DNA from: Chionis minor
Lineage: Eukaryota; Chordata; Aves; Charadriiformes; Chionididae
NCBI GenBank assembly: GCA_013398295.1
Contig: VZSF01007815.1
Location: forward strand, 36,376 to 100,375
DNA length: 64,000 nucleotides
Direction: 5' to 3'
Made by a program: the position numbers and the translations under genes. Below are positions 1-10,980 of this stretch, piece by piece. Within the stretch, counting starts at the first letter, position 1. Each line of letters begins with the position of its first letter. The notes under the pieces were generated by a model. The model was given only the letters and a program-made list of their open reading frames with translations, had not been told where the DNA came from and did not search any database.

Positions 1-2357
1 CCCCTAAACTCCAAAAAATGCTCATCGTTTTACCACTACAGGAAGATGAGGCAGTGCTCGTCTAAGGGAGAAATTTGGCCTTAATGGCCAAAGTATCCCA
101 ATAGATGGTTTCATAGTATTAAAACTGTGATCACTGGAGAAAAGGTGGAAAAAGGCCAGCTCCTTACTAGGCACAGTAATTTCTAGCGGTTTCACTGGAA
201 ATGCCAGGTGTGAATAGCTTCCGGACACTCACCACACCAAGTACCACAAGTGGGATGGGAGTGTGATGCAGGGAGCGGGCAGAGCAGGTATCCCCTTGCC
301 CACCCACTCCCACTGGACCCAGGTGTACCTCACTGCTCCCGAGATTTAACAGCTGTCAGAGGAAGATGATTTCAGGAAATAAACAAACGCAACAGCAAGC
401 ATGATGCTAGGAAGATGACTGTCATCGCCTGATATGTCACAAGTCATGCGCTACCATATCACACTACAGGTCCCCTCTTACGCTCCTCACCGTTTCTCTG
501 AGAAGCTCACGTTCAGCCTCTCCAAGAAGGCATCCTCACAGGTCAGAGCTGGTGTGAAAAGGGGTTTTCCTCTCACAGTCGGCATGCTGCAAAAGAAAAC
601 GGCTCAGCTCCTCCCCTCTCTTCTCTGGGCAACAGGACAATCCCTCGTACAACTTGTCATTGACCTGGCTGTTACAGGTGACTCAGTGCAACACCTGGGG
701 GACAGAGCTACAAAATGCCACCAAATACAAACCTCTAAGAGAGTAAACAACCTCCACCAAATATGAATGATGGTAACTTGGCTTTTTAAAAAGGAGTATC
801 ACTTACTTGAACAAATGAACGTAACAGGGTTCTTTTTTTTTTTTTTTTTCTCTCTATTTCTGTTGCAGTCAACTATGTTGCCTGCAACACGGAGTGACAT
901 TTGGCTCCAGAGCCTTCCCCACCCACCAAGGTTCAGACTGTGCTTTATTAACCAGGCTGGTTGGCTCTGACTGTGGCTAACTATCCTTCAAACCCAGGCT
1001 CGTCTCTGCTTCATAGCCCTCTGCAGAAAAGTTAGTATCTAGTCTCCCTCCCATGCAATAAACATTATATTACAGATATAAAAAACCCCACAAAACCATA
1101 AAGTAAGGACTAACAGACTAAGGACTGAACGCCAAGTGGCCTAAGAAAGTGACTGTTCCTTGAAGTTCTCATGATTAAAGTGCTGCCATATAAAACTTTG
1201 CAATACATGTGTGTAACTTCCCCGCAAGTGTCTTTTTAAACCCAAACTTGGTCCTTTTAATGGCAAGGCTAGTGAAAGCTGCTTTCTAATTTGCAGAGGG
1301 TTTGTGTAATGCATGTACATATTTAGTGAGAGGTAATGAACACTCCTTCACCTCCCATCCAATGAAGCATTAGCACCACCAGTTGGTCATCAAGCCTGAA
1401 TAACACCCAGTCCCAACTGCAATAATAATGCAAGAGCTTTGTTCAGGTTCTCAAGAGCAACATCTTGTGTCATCCAGAGGTGTTGTTGAGTTGGCCTGAA
1501 GCTGAGGCAAGTCATGTTAAAATTGCATATGTACATTTTTTTCTGGGTTTGTTGATTGCACCTGATCTGTTCTGGCTTGAAGTTTAAACCACACTAATTA
1601 GGGAATCAGAAAACTGTAATGAGGAGCTCAGCTAAATCCCAGATCTCTCAGCACAGTCGCATTTTTCAGTTCACTGGTGAGAGACTGAAGAGGATCCAGA
1701 GAAAACGCTATTAGTGTTTTGGACTTCTCAAGCATCCTGATCCAAAGACGTACTAATCTGCAGAGGGAAGTGGGCCAGACTTGGGTGCTGATAATTCAGT
1801 TCTTAGGTCATTAAATCGGCTTGCAAAGCTGTTTCTGCATGGCACATGGCTAGACTGCCACTGGCATGCGTAAAGTCTTGATTTAAGCACGCATATGCAG
1901 TAGTGCCGTACTTGAAGGTCTTTCTGCTCTTCTTTGCTGTTACAGTTTGCATAAACTGCAAAGGTTGGCCCTTTTTCTGGTTCTCTGTCTTCGTCTTCCC
2001 CCATGTTTGCTCATGAAGAGGTGTACAGGCATTTCACAGCACTTGCAGAGATTTCAAGTTTCATTCTTGCTTGCACCAAGGTCTCTGGCATCACCCAGGG
2101 ATTTAGCAGGAACATGAACTACCTTTGTACCTGCCTTACCTGTATTTTCTATCATGAGAGAGATCCAAGAAAGTCTTAGTGTAATAGGAAATCAAGATCA
2201 TCATATCTGAACTGTTTCAACCACCACTTCATGACTGGCTGAGACCAAGATAAGGTTATAACCAAGACCACACTCTGTAAGGAATAACACCTTATAAGGG
2301 CAACAGTTTGTCAGTTAAGTGCATACAAAGAAGGTAAACTATATAATCTGCTCCCCT
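1..2357. other. Unique non-coding DNA
   Basis: No gene recognised. The frame at 434-766 (110 aa) has no domain, signal peptide or helix pattern and is probably accidental. Apart from the T17 tract and a small GTTGCAG/CTGCAAC inverted repeat around 864-890, I see nothing. Confidence 0.6.
833..849 (+). repeat. Poly-T tract (T17)
   Basis: A run of 17 T residues followed by a CTCTCTATTTCTGTTGCAG pyrimidine tract, which as a unit looks like a very strong 3' splice acceptor on the plus strand ending near 868. No convincing coding frame follows it. It is also a candidate polymorphic homopolymer. Confidence 0.85.
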
Positions 2358-2396
2358 ACAGAAACATTAACCATTACAGAAACATTAACCATTACA
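2358..2396 (+). repeat. 18-bp tandem duplication
   Basis: ACAGAAACATTAACCATT occurs twice back to back (2358-2375 and 2376-2393), followed by the first three bases of a third unit. The two copies are identical, suggesting recent replication slippage. It is a likely length polymorphism. Confidence 0.9.
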
Positions 2397-5300
2397 AATA
2401 ATGAAGTGATTATAGGCTGCCCCCAAATTCTAACATTAGTGTCTGGCCCGTGGCACCAGTCTGATGAGTACACGTTGGTGCTTTACTGAGTCTCACCTGA
2501 CTGTTGAAATCATGTCCTTGCTGTCCTCCCTGCTTGGGATGGCATCTGATGGTGGCATCCAAGGCTGTAAAAGCTAATTCAGTATGGCAGGATTGTCATT
2601 TTCAGAACCAGCATGTCCAGCAAAATGCAATGCCCTAGACATTTTGAGTTTGTTAGTATTTTTTAATTAATCTTGCTTATAGGTGGGTGCGAGAGTCTTG
2701 GCAATGGCTGTGGCCCCCTCACACTACACCCTCTAGAAGAGCAGAGCAAGGGGCAGACTTTGCCGAGTGGTCTTACGCTCCAGGGCCTGCTATCGCAAGT
2801 CACTGGTGGGGTGGCAGTGCGGCACTGCCACAAAGCCCAGGATTTTGCCGTCACTCGAAGCCTGAGGGACAAGACCTTGATAGGCAAGACAGACGAGACA
2901 AGGAAAAAAGGACCTGAAACTCACTTTTTCCCACTGGAAAAGTTCTGATATTTTTCATGGCACTCTTGCCACAGGCTTTATGAAATACCTTCCGTGTTTA
3001 CACTTGATAGACTTGTACAAATAAACATAATACACATATTTTTGTTTCCTCTTTACTTGCGTGTTCCCCTCTTCCTTAGTCAAAATGAGCTTTGATTTGA
3101 GGATATTCCCACAAAAACATATGTAATAGTTGAACGCGAACCACATATGATGTTTTCACTGACTAAGACACTGTCAGGGGTTAAAAAATGTGGAGCAAGC
3201 TGTCACAGTTCTCAGTATGACTTTGTGCCTGATGCTGCCACATGATGCTGACAGAGCAAGGAGCTCGACTCACGTGAGTAACACCAAAACTCCTCACCCA
3301 AGCAAGCATTTGTGGTGTTCAAACCCCGTCTTTGCAGAGCTGGAGGGGTTTTGAAAGGCTTTTTTTCTTTCAAGAGCTTGTTAAGATTGAAAAATTATGC
3401 AGCCCATTGCTTAGTTGTTTCTCATAGGCTTTACGGTGCTCAGAAAGCATATCATTTTTGTACCCTGCTTCTCAGCTACACAGGCTCTCTCTCTGAAAAG
3501 GCTGGGCAATCTTCAGTGCCACGTAGCACTCAGAAGTGGCGCTTAGACTGTAAATATTATATGCTGCTGTAAGAACATTTGAATGGTAATACTCAAGCAA
3601 TTACTTTCCTTTCAAGATCATTAAACACAAATCTGACTTGTATTTTAATAGGACTGCCAATGTATTTAATGAGGGGCAGTAAAGGGTAGTTTTTTTCTAA
3701 TGGATGAATGTTTATATTATTATCCACTCTGAGAGACTACATTAGGAGGAGACTGTGTAACACTCATGTGTTTTGCCTCCGTCCTTTTAGCACAGTATTC
3801 AATTTTTTCTCAGTTCTGCATCTTACAGTATGATGGCAAAACTGCGTCTACAATAAATCCCACCACCGTATTCTCATTATGAGACAAAAAAGACCAAATA
3901 CAGTCATGCTGAAAAGAACTTGCCATTCGCATTTTCCTCACGTCTGTTAAAATTTTAGAGAAAGCCAGTGCCTGGCAAGTTGACAGGTTTGGACAGTGAC
4001 ACCTGCTATGCAGCCACGGGACAGGCGCTGTCGGATTGAGAGCAACACCAGCCTCTCCAGGCTCCCTTTCAAACATATCCTGGGACTGCTTGGAAGCATC
4101 ATCCCTCGGCAGATTCAGTAGGTGTTTCTAGCCTATGCCCATTCCTATATCCACGTTCAGACTGCCAAGAAGAGCGGTCATCAGCGTGAGATGTGGCAGG
4201 CGGTTGGGTCTGTGCTGAAGTTAGTGGCTGCTTTGTCACCCCACTGCCACTGCTGCCTCCACCACGGGGACCCACTGGCTGGAAAGCAGTAAGCTGCCTA
4301 GTCTCTCAACAACTTTACGAGCAATTTGGACAAACTTGTTCCCGACTACTTGTTTTCTATTAGTAAGACAGCTGTATCAGCTTGTCATTGTGAGTTGAAG
4401 TCACACATTTTTAGTGAAGACAGAGTGTGAAGCGGGCAGGAAGTCAAAGCCAATTTGGGACAGTCCTCAACAGACCCTGGATTTTGGGAGCTCAGGAAAG
4501 AGCAAACACTGCAGTCTGTCTCCATTTTCCCTCACTCCTTGAAAGCGAAGGCTGGAAATGACTATGCTACACAACTGGTTAGCAGTTGGTAGCCTCTGGA
4601 CAATAGTTAGAAAATTTTGACTGTTTTTTCCTTTCCACTTGCACACATACTGTAAATACACACCCTTCCCTGCTAACAGCAGTAGAGATTCTGCATATAT
4701 TTCAGTAGCTCCGTAGATCACATGATGTTATTACCTGTGCGTTCTGGTGGACAACAGGTAAAAAGCAGTGGTAAAAGCCAATCAGGACTTACTATAGGAC
4801 CCAATTTATAACCAGGATGTATGGTGGTAATAAATGGGTAGGAGCCATTTATAGGGAGGAGGTAAAAAGGATGAGAGCTTCCAATCATAAGCGGTTTCTG
4901 CAAGTTGCCAGCAGAAATAATGAAGATGAGCACTTTCATCTCCCCCCTCACCCTGGGGGACAGAGAAATCATGTTTCACTGAGAGCCCCCCACCCCGTTA
5001 TCTGCTTGGCGTGGCTCTGCTCCAGCAGCACCTCTCTGAGCACCTACTTGCCACGAGGTTCTCCAGGGCTAGGGGAGGGCTTTACTGAAAATTCCCATCT
5101 TTGTGAGGAGAACCACAGCACAGAGGAGGCAGCAAAGACACTATACAACTGTAAGGGCAGAGAAACGTGTGGAGCAAAACATCTAATATCTGGGATACAA
5201 AGAGAACATGCTTGATGGTGAGCATGCTCCCAGAAACGTATGGCTTGCCCACTCCTTAGAGGGGTACTCCAGCGACCACAGCTGCCACGTTTGGGACTAT

Positions 5301-5399
5301 TATTACAGAAAACTGTTGACATTTTTCTGGGTTAAGGATGGTTATCTGGAATTCATGGATAATTTAGTCCTTTTGCTTGCAGAAATAGTTTGATATGCT
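2397..5399. other. Unique non-coding DNA
   Basis: Short frames on both strands (for example 4817-5215 and 3810-4076) lack recognisable domains. Only the 21-bp palindrome at 2811-2831 stands out. Confidence 0.6.
2811..2831. repeat. 21-bp perfect palindrome
   Basis: GTGGCAGTGC (2811-2820) and GCACTGCCAC (2822-2831) are perfect inverted 10-bp arms around a single G. The sequence is GC-rich and could fold as a cruciform or bind a dimeric factor. No known consensus was recognised. Confidence 0.85.
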
Positions 5400-5720
5400 C
5401 TTTAAATAAGCATAAGCATCTCTCTTTATAAGAGAATGATGTGTGAAGTTTGTGGGTTCAGATGTTCTGAAAAGTGACATTCCTGTACGGCAGAGAATAA
5501 GGCTTAAAAGGGGATATTATTTATAAAAGCACCACCATGCACAGGCAGTGTTTATTTACCATTTAAATGCCTCATTTCTGTTCTGGCTGTCTGTGCTATA
5601 ATTTGCACAGGCACTTAAACTTGAGTATAAATAAATGCAAAGAAGTAGTGTTTATGCAGAGTTAAGACGAGGAAATCAAGCGCTAAAAGATGGAGGCCAC
5701 TCCTGCAACATCGGTTCAGC
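5400..5720. promoter_or_regulatory. Enhancer-like AT-rich block (possible conserved element)
   Basis: A block with balanced, non-repetitive AT-rich composition and several developmental-factor words: TTTAAATAAGC, TTATTTATAAAAGC, CCATTTAAATGCC and AGTATAAATAAATGC. It has no coding frame and no transposon similarity. This texture is typical of conserved non-coding elements, but conservation cannot be tested here. Confidence 0.2.
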
Positions 5721-6632
5721 CATGTTACCCACCTTTCACTTCTGCTGAGGGCCCCTTTAGCTACACGCACGAAGCCATCCACGCTTGCGTTTGAAGAGCT
5801 TGATCAGAATATCAGCGTCGAAGACGTGGCTGAGATCTAATGAGCGGACGGGCAGCCTGAGCCAAGCACCGGGTGGCATCTCATCATTACTGAAATGCAC
5901 GGGATGTGATGAGACACCTCAGGTACCTTGCCAAGATCCCCGAGATGGGAAGCATTTTCCTCTGGGCAAAGAGAGACACAGGCTCTGCTCCAGGATGAGG
6001 GCGGCAAGTGCCAGGGACCAGCCCCAGGATGGCAGGCTGCAGCAGGGACATTTGTCACCGTCCCCTGTCAGTGTTGGAGAGGGGGCGACCAAACTGCACC
6101 TTGAGCTCTGGTCCCCCCCATCCCCAAATCTGCAAATGACCACTGTGGTCCCACACATTTGACTCCTCCTCCGCTGTGTTTATGGATATCTGTATAGGAG
6201 AAGTGAGATTGTCACACGTGCGCAGCCTCAAGGGGACACGGTGCAGGGACACGCTGCCTCCCGTGGGCAGGGGCACCAGGCAGGGCAGGCGTGGATACTC
6301 CTGCGGTGGCAGGGCAGCTTGCAGTTCAACTGCCCAACTCGGCAGGAACAGATTTACACCAGTTTTATGGTTGTTGAAGAAAGAAATCAGTGGTAGGCAT
6401 TGATTAAAATATTAAGAGTATAAATCTGTTCCCTTTTATTTGTCCAGGTAGAAGAAGCGAGTCATTTTGTCAGGGGAAAGGAAGACACCTCTCGCTTACT
6501 GTGCCTATTAAAAGGGTAGAAAAGTCACATCTTTTTTCATCATGTTCCAGCAAACTCCTGCCTTGAGCTCCTGAAAAGAACAGGCAGTAGGAAGAGAGAT
6601 GGGCATAAGGAAAGGTTACGCTAGGTACTTAC
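5721..6632. other. Moderately GC-rich unique DNA
   Basis: From about 5785 to 6330 the sequence is GC-richer with a moderate number of CpGs, producing overlapping frames on both strands (5785-6162 plus, 5837-6276 minus). None resembles a protein family. It could be a weak regulatory region. Confidence 0.5.
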
Positions 6633-6805
6633 CACGTCTGCTCTGTTGCAGTCCATGGGGAAGGTGCCCTTTCAGTTGTCCTCTTCCACATCGCTGGCTG
6701 TGATGACTCCTACAGCAGAGCTGTACCATCTCCTGCCTTTGACAAATCGTCGGGGGGTGCACAGCCCCTCCAGCGAGCCCCTGTGAAGCCTCTCTGAGCG
6801 AGCAC
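6633..6805 (-). CDS. Candidate exon with stop codon (minus strand)
   Basis: Read on the minus strand, a strong acceptor (CTTGCTCCTCCTGCCCCGTAG) precedes position 6805 and a good donor (CGTG|GTAAGTACC) follows position 6633. They bound a 173-bp segment. One frame stays open from the acceptor to a TGA at 6672-6674, encoding roughly 44 residues that include RSERLHRGSLEGL, then TPRRFVKGRRWYSS and VITASDVEEDN at the end. The residues are basic then acidic, and I recognise no family. The donor lies 39 bp past the stop, within the distance that normally escapes nonsense-mediated decay. No partner exon is visible. It may be a pseudo-exon, since GC-rich DNA produces such frames by chance. Confidence 0.22.
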
Positions 6806-7799
6806 CTACGGGGCAGGAGGAGCAAGCAGGGGAACAGAGATGCACCAAAATCTGGAATGGCCGTTTCAAAGGTGCAGTCTCAGGAGATGTTTCTGTACTT
6901 GGGACAAGCCACGTTTGGAAGGTCAAATCTTCCTTTGCTTCTGCTTTGATTGCATCAAAGAGGAAAGCCTGTGACCAGTAAGATGTTCAACTACGCTGCA
7001 GGTAAAAGAGAGGAGATGCTGTTTGTGGTCTGCTTCGGCATCAAGTGGTGATCAGGCAGTGTCAGTGCTATGCCACAGTTTGTGACTTTTAACTTGTTTG
7101 AGGAGACATCTTTATCTTTCTTAGACCAGTGTTTTCCATTAATATCAGTACAGCGTCATCCAACACGCACGTTGTCACTGCAGAAGCACTAGCTTCTGTC
7201 CTGCCTTCACTGCAGGGAAATCTAACGACTGAGACCCGTTTGCTTCGCGGCTACGAGAACTCACCTCTTCCTACGCTGGATGAAGGGGCATGAAGCAGCA
7301 GAGGTGCAGCCTGCAGGATTTACAGGACGTAGCAGGCCAGCAGGCATGGCCATGCCCGGCTCACTGGCATTGAGCAGGGAACCTTTGGACTGTGCTTGGC
7401 GCCGCACCTTCCGCAACGCAGCTGAGCACCAGGGGGACAAAGCGTCCGTGTGCCTTTGTGGCTCTTGTCCTGACCATGCAGCAGCAATGCAAAAACCAAG
7501 TGTGTGGGTGCCTGGCCGGGACCAAGGAGCTGTCACGTTTGCAAGGTGTTTGAGAGGGAAAGACAAGCTGTCCTTAACATTCAAGAGGGAATGTCGGGTG
7601 GTTGTTCCTCTCATGCCCCTCTAACAACTCTCCAGCTTTGCCCACGGCAGCACGGTTGTTCTCAGTCGTATTCCGATCTGGTTACAGTTAGCTTTGGGAA
7701 CGGCCCCTGTAATTACTGGCAGCAACGGTACGTAGCCTATTGACTTCAGTAGGAGGGGAATGTCACCCCTTCCACGCGCATGTGTGTGCGTGAGTGTCT
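6806..7799. other. Unique DNA, moderately GC-rich
   Basis: The 7261-7624 stretch is open on both strands (117 and 114 aa), the mark of stop-poor GC-rich DNA rather than a gene. No motif was recognised in either product. Confidence 0.5.
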
Positions 7800-8240
7800 T
7801 TTGAAAAGCACTCGGCATACATTAATGCTAATAACTAAGACCGCTATTCCTTTGCGTCTGCCTGATAGGCAGCAGGCAGAGTGTGAACCGCTCTATGTAT
7901 CAATTAAGTGAAAAATAAATAATAGGGAGAAAGTAATATCTTTAACAGTGTATTCACTGGCACATACATATTTATTAGATATCAAATATAATGCTGCTCA
8001 TATCATTGTTTATGTGCATCATTTATGGTATCATGGTTTAAATGATGAAAGTCAGATGCAGTAGCATTGTCATATTCCTCAAAGCAGGCTTGCTGATAAA
8101 GCTCTGCTTTTTATTTTTTCTTTCATACACTGGTTCCATTATTGATGTGCACCCTGCATGGGACACCAGGCTTTTACAACCTAACAGAATAAAATTTATT
8201 TCTAGACTTTTTTTAATCTGCAAGTTTTAATGTAACTTTA
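7800..8240. promoter_or_regulatory. Enhancer-like AT-rich block (possible conserved element)
   Basis: Contains TCAATTAAGTG, TTATTAGATATC, TATCATTGTTTATGTGC and CATCATTTATGG in a unique, repeat-free stretch. The short frames on both strands (8038-8230) are reciprocal and have no recognisable domain. The call rests on sequence texture only. Confidence 0.2.
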
Positions 8241-8996
8241 CCCTTGCCATCCCATCTTTAAAGAGAAACCGAAGGGAGGCAGAGGGAGCAGGGCTTATTT
8301 AATGAAGGTGCAAATTGTGGATGAGGCGAGTCAGGAAACAGCCAAAACACGTGATGTGCTGGATGTATGAGTAGCAAGGGGACTGTCTCCTGAAACATGG
8401 TTAAATATGTAAACTCTGCCTAGGGAAAATGTTTATTTACCTAGATTGACAGCAATCAGGGTAAAAAGCACTCAAGATAAGTGGCTCTTTAGCCAACTTT
8501 AATTTGTTGATGGATGGATTGATGGGAGGATGGTCAAAGAAATGACAACATAACTCTCTGTAATGGAGATATCCTGTCTGCTGGAGTTTGCAGTACCATT
8601 TGGTCTAATTATTCCTGATCCATCTATGAGCAAACTTTGTTCCCAGTGAGACAAGTTGTCACTCCTTTTCTTTAAATAAAAAGATGCAGAGAAAAAATCA
8701 GGAATAATTAGAGCAAAGGATGATGACATCTTCTGCAGTCAAAAATACATACAAAATCATGCATATTGCTTAAAGATGGTTTACTGTATTAATTGAAATA
8801 GTTGTGCATTCTATTATGCAGTTTGTATGGGAACAGATGGCCCATTTCACAAATCAAGCCTTGTCTTTTTACATTGCTTCAACAAAATAATGGTGAATGA
8901 ACACTGCTATTGTAAGCGATCCCAAGTTCAACTCTTGTAGCATCAGAATGGGCTGTGCTTTTCTGGTGGAAGCTAGTGGGAAAGCAAGGAAACCAG
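8241..8996. other. Unique DNA left of the CR1
   Basis: Holds the 16-bp inverted repeat at 8604-8712 and a GATGGATGGATTGATGGGAG run near 8508. No gene. Confidence 0.55.
8604..8712. repeat. 16-bp perfect inverted repeat, MITE-sized spacing
   Basis: TCTAATTATTCCTGAT (8604-8619) is the exact reverse complement of 8697-8712, with 77 bp between. The 109-bp unit has the size of a miniature inverted-repeat element, but I see no target-site duplication outside the arms and no transposon consensus that I know. It may instead be a pair of homeodomain (TAATTA-like) sites. Confidence 0.7.
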
Positions 8997-9297
8997 TCAT
9001 AGAATCATAGAATAGTTTGAGTTGGAAGGGACCATTAAAGGTCATCTAGTCCAACCTCCACTGCAATGCGGAGGGACATCTTCAACTAGATCAGGTTGCT
9101 CAGAGCCCTGCTCAACCTCAACTTGAATATTACCAGGGATGGGGCATCTACCACCTCTCTGGGCAACCTGTGTCAATGTTTCACCACCTTTATCATAAAA
9201 AATGTCTTCCTTATGTCTAGTCTGAATCTACTCTCTTTTAGTTTAAAACCATTACCCCTTCTCCTATCGCAACAGGCCCTATTAAAAAGTCTGTCCC

Positions 9298-9649
9298 CAT
9301 CTTTCTTATAAGCCCTCATTAAGTATTGAAAGCCTTCAATAAGGTGTCCTTAGAGCTTTCCGTTCTCCAGGCTAAACAACCCCAAGTCTCTCAGCCTTTC
9401 CTCACAGGAGAGATGCTCCATCTGCCTCATCATTTTTGCGGCCCTTCTCTGGACCTGCTCCAACAAGTTCATGTCCTTCCTGTGCTGGGGACTCCAGAGC
9501 TGGACGCAGTACTCCAGGTGGGGTCTCACCAGAGCAGACCAGAGGGGCAGAATCACCTCCCTTGACCTGCCAGCCACACTTTGTATTATGTAGCCCTGGA
9601 TATGGTTGGCTTTCTAGGGCTGTGAGCGCACATTGCTGGCTCACGTCCA
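9298..9649. repeat. Direct duplication, copy 1 (352 bp)
   Basis: This is the first copy of a 352-bp block inside the CR1, beginning CATCTTTCTTATAAGCC and ending GGCTCACGTCCA. It matches 9651-10002 at a constant offset of 353, and the short frames at 9326-9565 and 9350-9577 recur with identical translations at 9679-9918 and 9703-9930. A single N follows directly. The likely cause is that two contigs or reads ending in the same CR1 sequence were abutted with a one-base gap instead of merged. Confidence 0.95.
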
Positions 9650-9650
9650 N
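9650..9650. other. Single ambiguous base (N) / likely unmerged contig join
   Basis: This is the only N I noticed in the window. It falls exactly where copy 1 of the duplication would be followed by G (copy 2 continues CCAG at 10003). It therefore marks the break point of the suspected false duplication rather than a random low-quality base. Confidence 0.95.
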
Positions 9651-10002
9651 CATCTTTCTTATAAGCCCTCATTAAGTATTGAAAGCCTTCAATAAGGTGT
9701 CCTTAGAGCTTTCCGTTCTCCAGGCTAAACAACCCCAAGTCTCTCAGCCTTTCCTCACAGGAGAGATGCTCCATCTGCCTCATCATTTTTGCGGCCCTTC
9801 TCTGGACCTGCTCCAACAAGTTCATGTCCTTCCTGTGCTGGGGACTCCAGAGCTGGACGCAGTACTCCAGGTGGGGTCTCACCAGAGCAGACCAGAGGGG
9901 CAGAATCACCTCCCTTGACCTGCCAGCCACACTTTGTATTATGTAGCCCTGGATATGGTTGGCTTTCTAGGGCTGTGAGCGCACATTGCTGGCTCACGTC
10001 CA
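9651..10002. repeat. Direct duplication, copy 2 (352 bp)
   Basis: This is the second copy of the block at 9298-9649. It joins smoothly at its right edge to the rest of the CR1 reverse-transcriptase sequence (10003 onward), while copy 1 joins smoothly at its left edge to the CR1 3' region. Removing one copy plus the N gives a collinear CR1, which supports an artefact over a biological tandem duplication. Confidence 0.95.
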
Positions 10003-10339
10003 GCTTTTCATCCACCAGTACCCCCAAGTCCTTCTCGGCAGGGCTGCTCTCAATCCCTTCAGCCCCCAGCCTGTATTCATACCGAGGGTTGCCCCGACCC
10101 CAGTGCAGTACCTTGCACTTTGCCTGGTTGAACCTCACAAGGTTCACATGGGTCCACTTCTTGAGCTTGTCCAGGTCCCTCTGGATGGCACCCCGTTCCT
10201 CAGGCGTGTCAGCTGCACCACTCAGCCTGGTGTTGTCTGCAAATTTGGTAAGGGTGCACTCCATCCCACCATCTATGTCATTGACGAAGATATTAAACAG
10301 TACTTGTCCCAGTACAGACCCCTGAGGGACACCATTCAT
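9703..10339 (-). pseudogene. CR1 reverse transcriptase C-terminal fragment (broken)
   Basis: This is the remnant of the CR1 ORF2 reverse transcriptase, which would copy element RNA at a nicked chromosomal target. The upstream frame (10339 down to about 9960) starts in the RT domain with GVPQGSVLG, followed by the LFNIFVNDID stretch. The catalytic box reads KFADNTRL where active CR1 RTs have FADD, so the second catalytic aspartate is asparagine. A recognisable KCKVLHWG block and a SPAEKDLGVLVDEKLDVSQQ block follow. The reading frame then shifts near 9960, and the C-terminal part continues in another frame (9930-9703: [20 protein letters not shown] and the [10 protein letters not shown] region). 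Just upstream of the first methionine the frame is closed by a TGA where intact copies read through. The same C-terminal frame occurs again at 9577-9350 because of the 352-bp duplication. It is non-functional. Confidence 0.93.
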
Positions 10340-10423
10340 TACTCATCTCCATCCGGACGTTAAGCTGTTGACAACTGCTCTCTGAATGTGACCATGTAGC
10401 TAACGCCTTATCCATGCAACAGT

Positions 10424-10980
10424 CCTGAGGAACCATAGAAATGTTATTACTGCACTTACTGCAGAAGCAAAAGCTGCCAATCAGCAGTACAAACTGATGT
10501 CTCAGATTTTCTGATCTGGCTCCAGGACCAGCAATAAAAGAACAAATACCAGCAGCTGCTTCCCTAGCCAGAGGGATGGCTGCCCCCAGCATAACTAAGG
10601 GTGGCCACGAGGCTCCTCTAAGGCAACACAGCCAATGCTAACACTTGTTTTCCAGGGGTGGATAGCCTGCAGTTTCTGAAGAATCAGTTCTCTTTTAGCT
10701 CAGATTCCCAAAATTTGGGTTAACCCATATCAGTGTCACTACTGGAAATTGCATCTACAGTGCAGCTTATTTATGTGGGCTGGCACAAGGATGGGCGGCA
10801 TGCAGGAGGGCTGCCATTAAGAGCAACTGCACATGAAACGGGTGCTGGTGTCAGCTCACGTCTTTGTAGAAACCGTCACCGCAAACAACCTGAGCGTGAG
10901 CTCTGCATGGGCCCCTCGGAGGAAAATTCATCATGGTAGGGGGGTGGGAACTAAATTACTCTGGCACCGAATTCACTTAG
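10424..10980. other. Unique DNA between CR1 and the CpG-rich patch
   Basis: Nothing recognised. The minus frame at 10293-10592 crosses the CR1 edge and is not a gene. Confidence 0.55.

Larger units (their letters stand above)
8997..10423 (-). mobile_element. CR1 non-LTR retrotransposon, 5'-truncated
   Basis: A CR1 LINE inserted in minus orientation. Its 3' end is at the low-coordinate side: TCATAGAATCATAGAAT at 8997-9013 is the reverse complement of the ATTCTATGA-type tail repeats that end avian CR1s. The familiar CR1 3' region follows (GGGACCATTAAAGGTCATCT near 9029). From about 9350 upward the minus strand encodes the C-terminal half of the CR1 reverse transcriptase. CR1-like similarity fades near 10423, so the element is 5'-truncated, as most CR1 copies are. 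About 353 bp of the apparent length comes from a suspected assembly duplication (9298-10002), so the true length is nearer 1.07 kb. The copy is dead: it has an in-frame stop, a frameshift and a damaged catalytic motif. It is far less diverged than the other CR1/L3 fragments here, hence comparatively young. The 5' boundary is approximate and I saw no clear target-site duplication. Confidence 0.95.

Noticed and set aside
434..766. 110-aa plus-strand ORF as a gene
   Set aside because: No domain, no splice context and average intergenic composition.
8997..10423. Endogenous retrovirus as explanation for the reverse-transcriptase frame
   Set aside because: No LTRs, primer-binding site or gag/env-like frames. 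The 3' end and RT motifs are those of CR1 LINEs.
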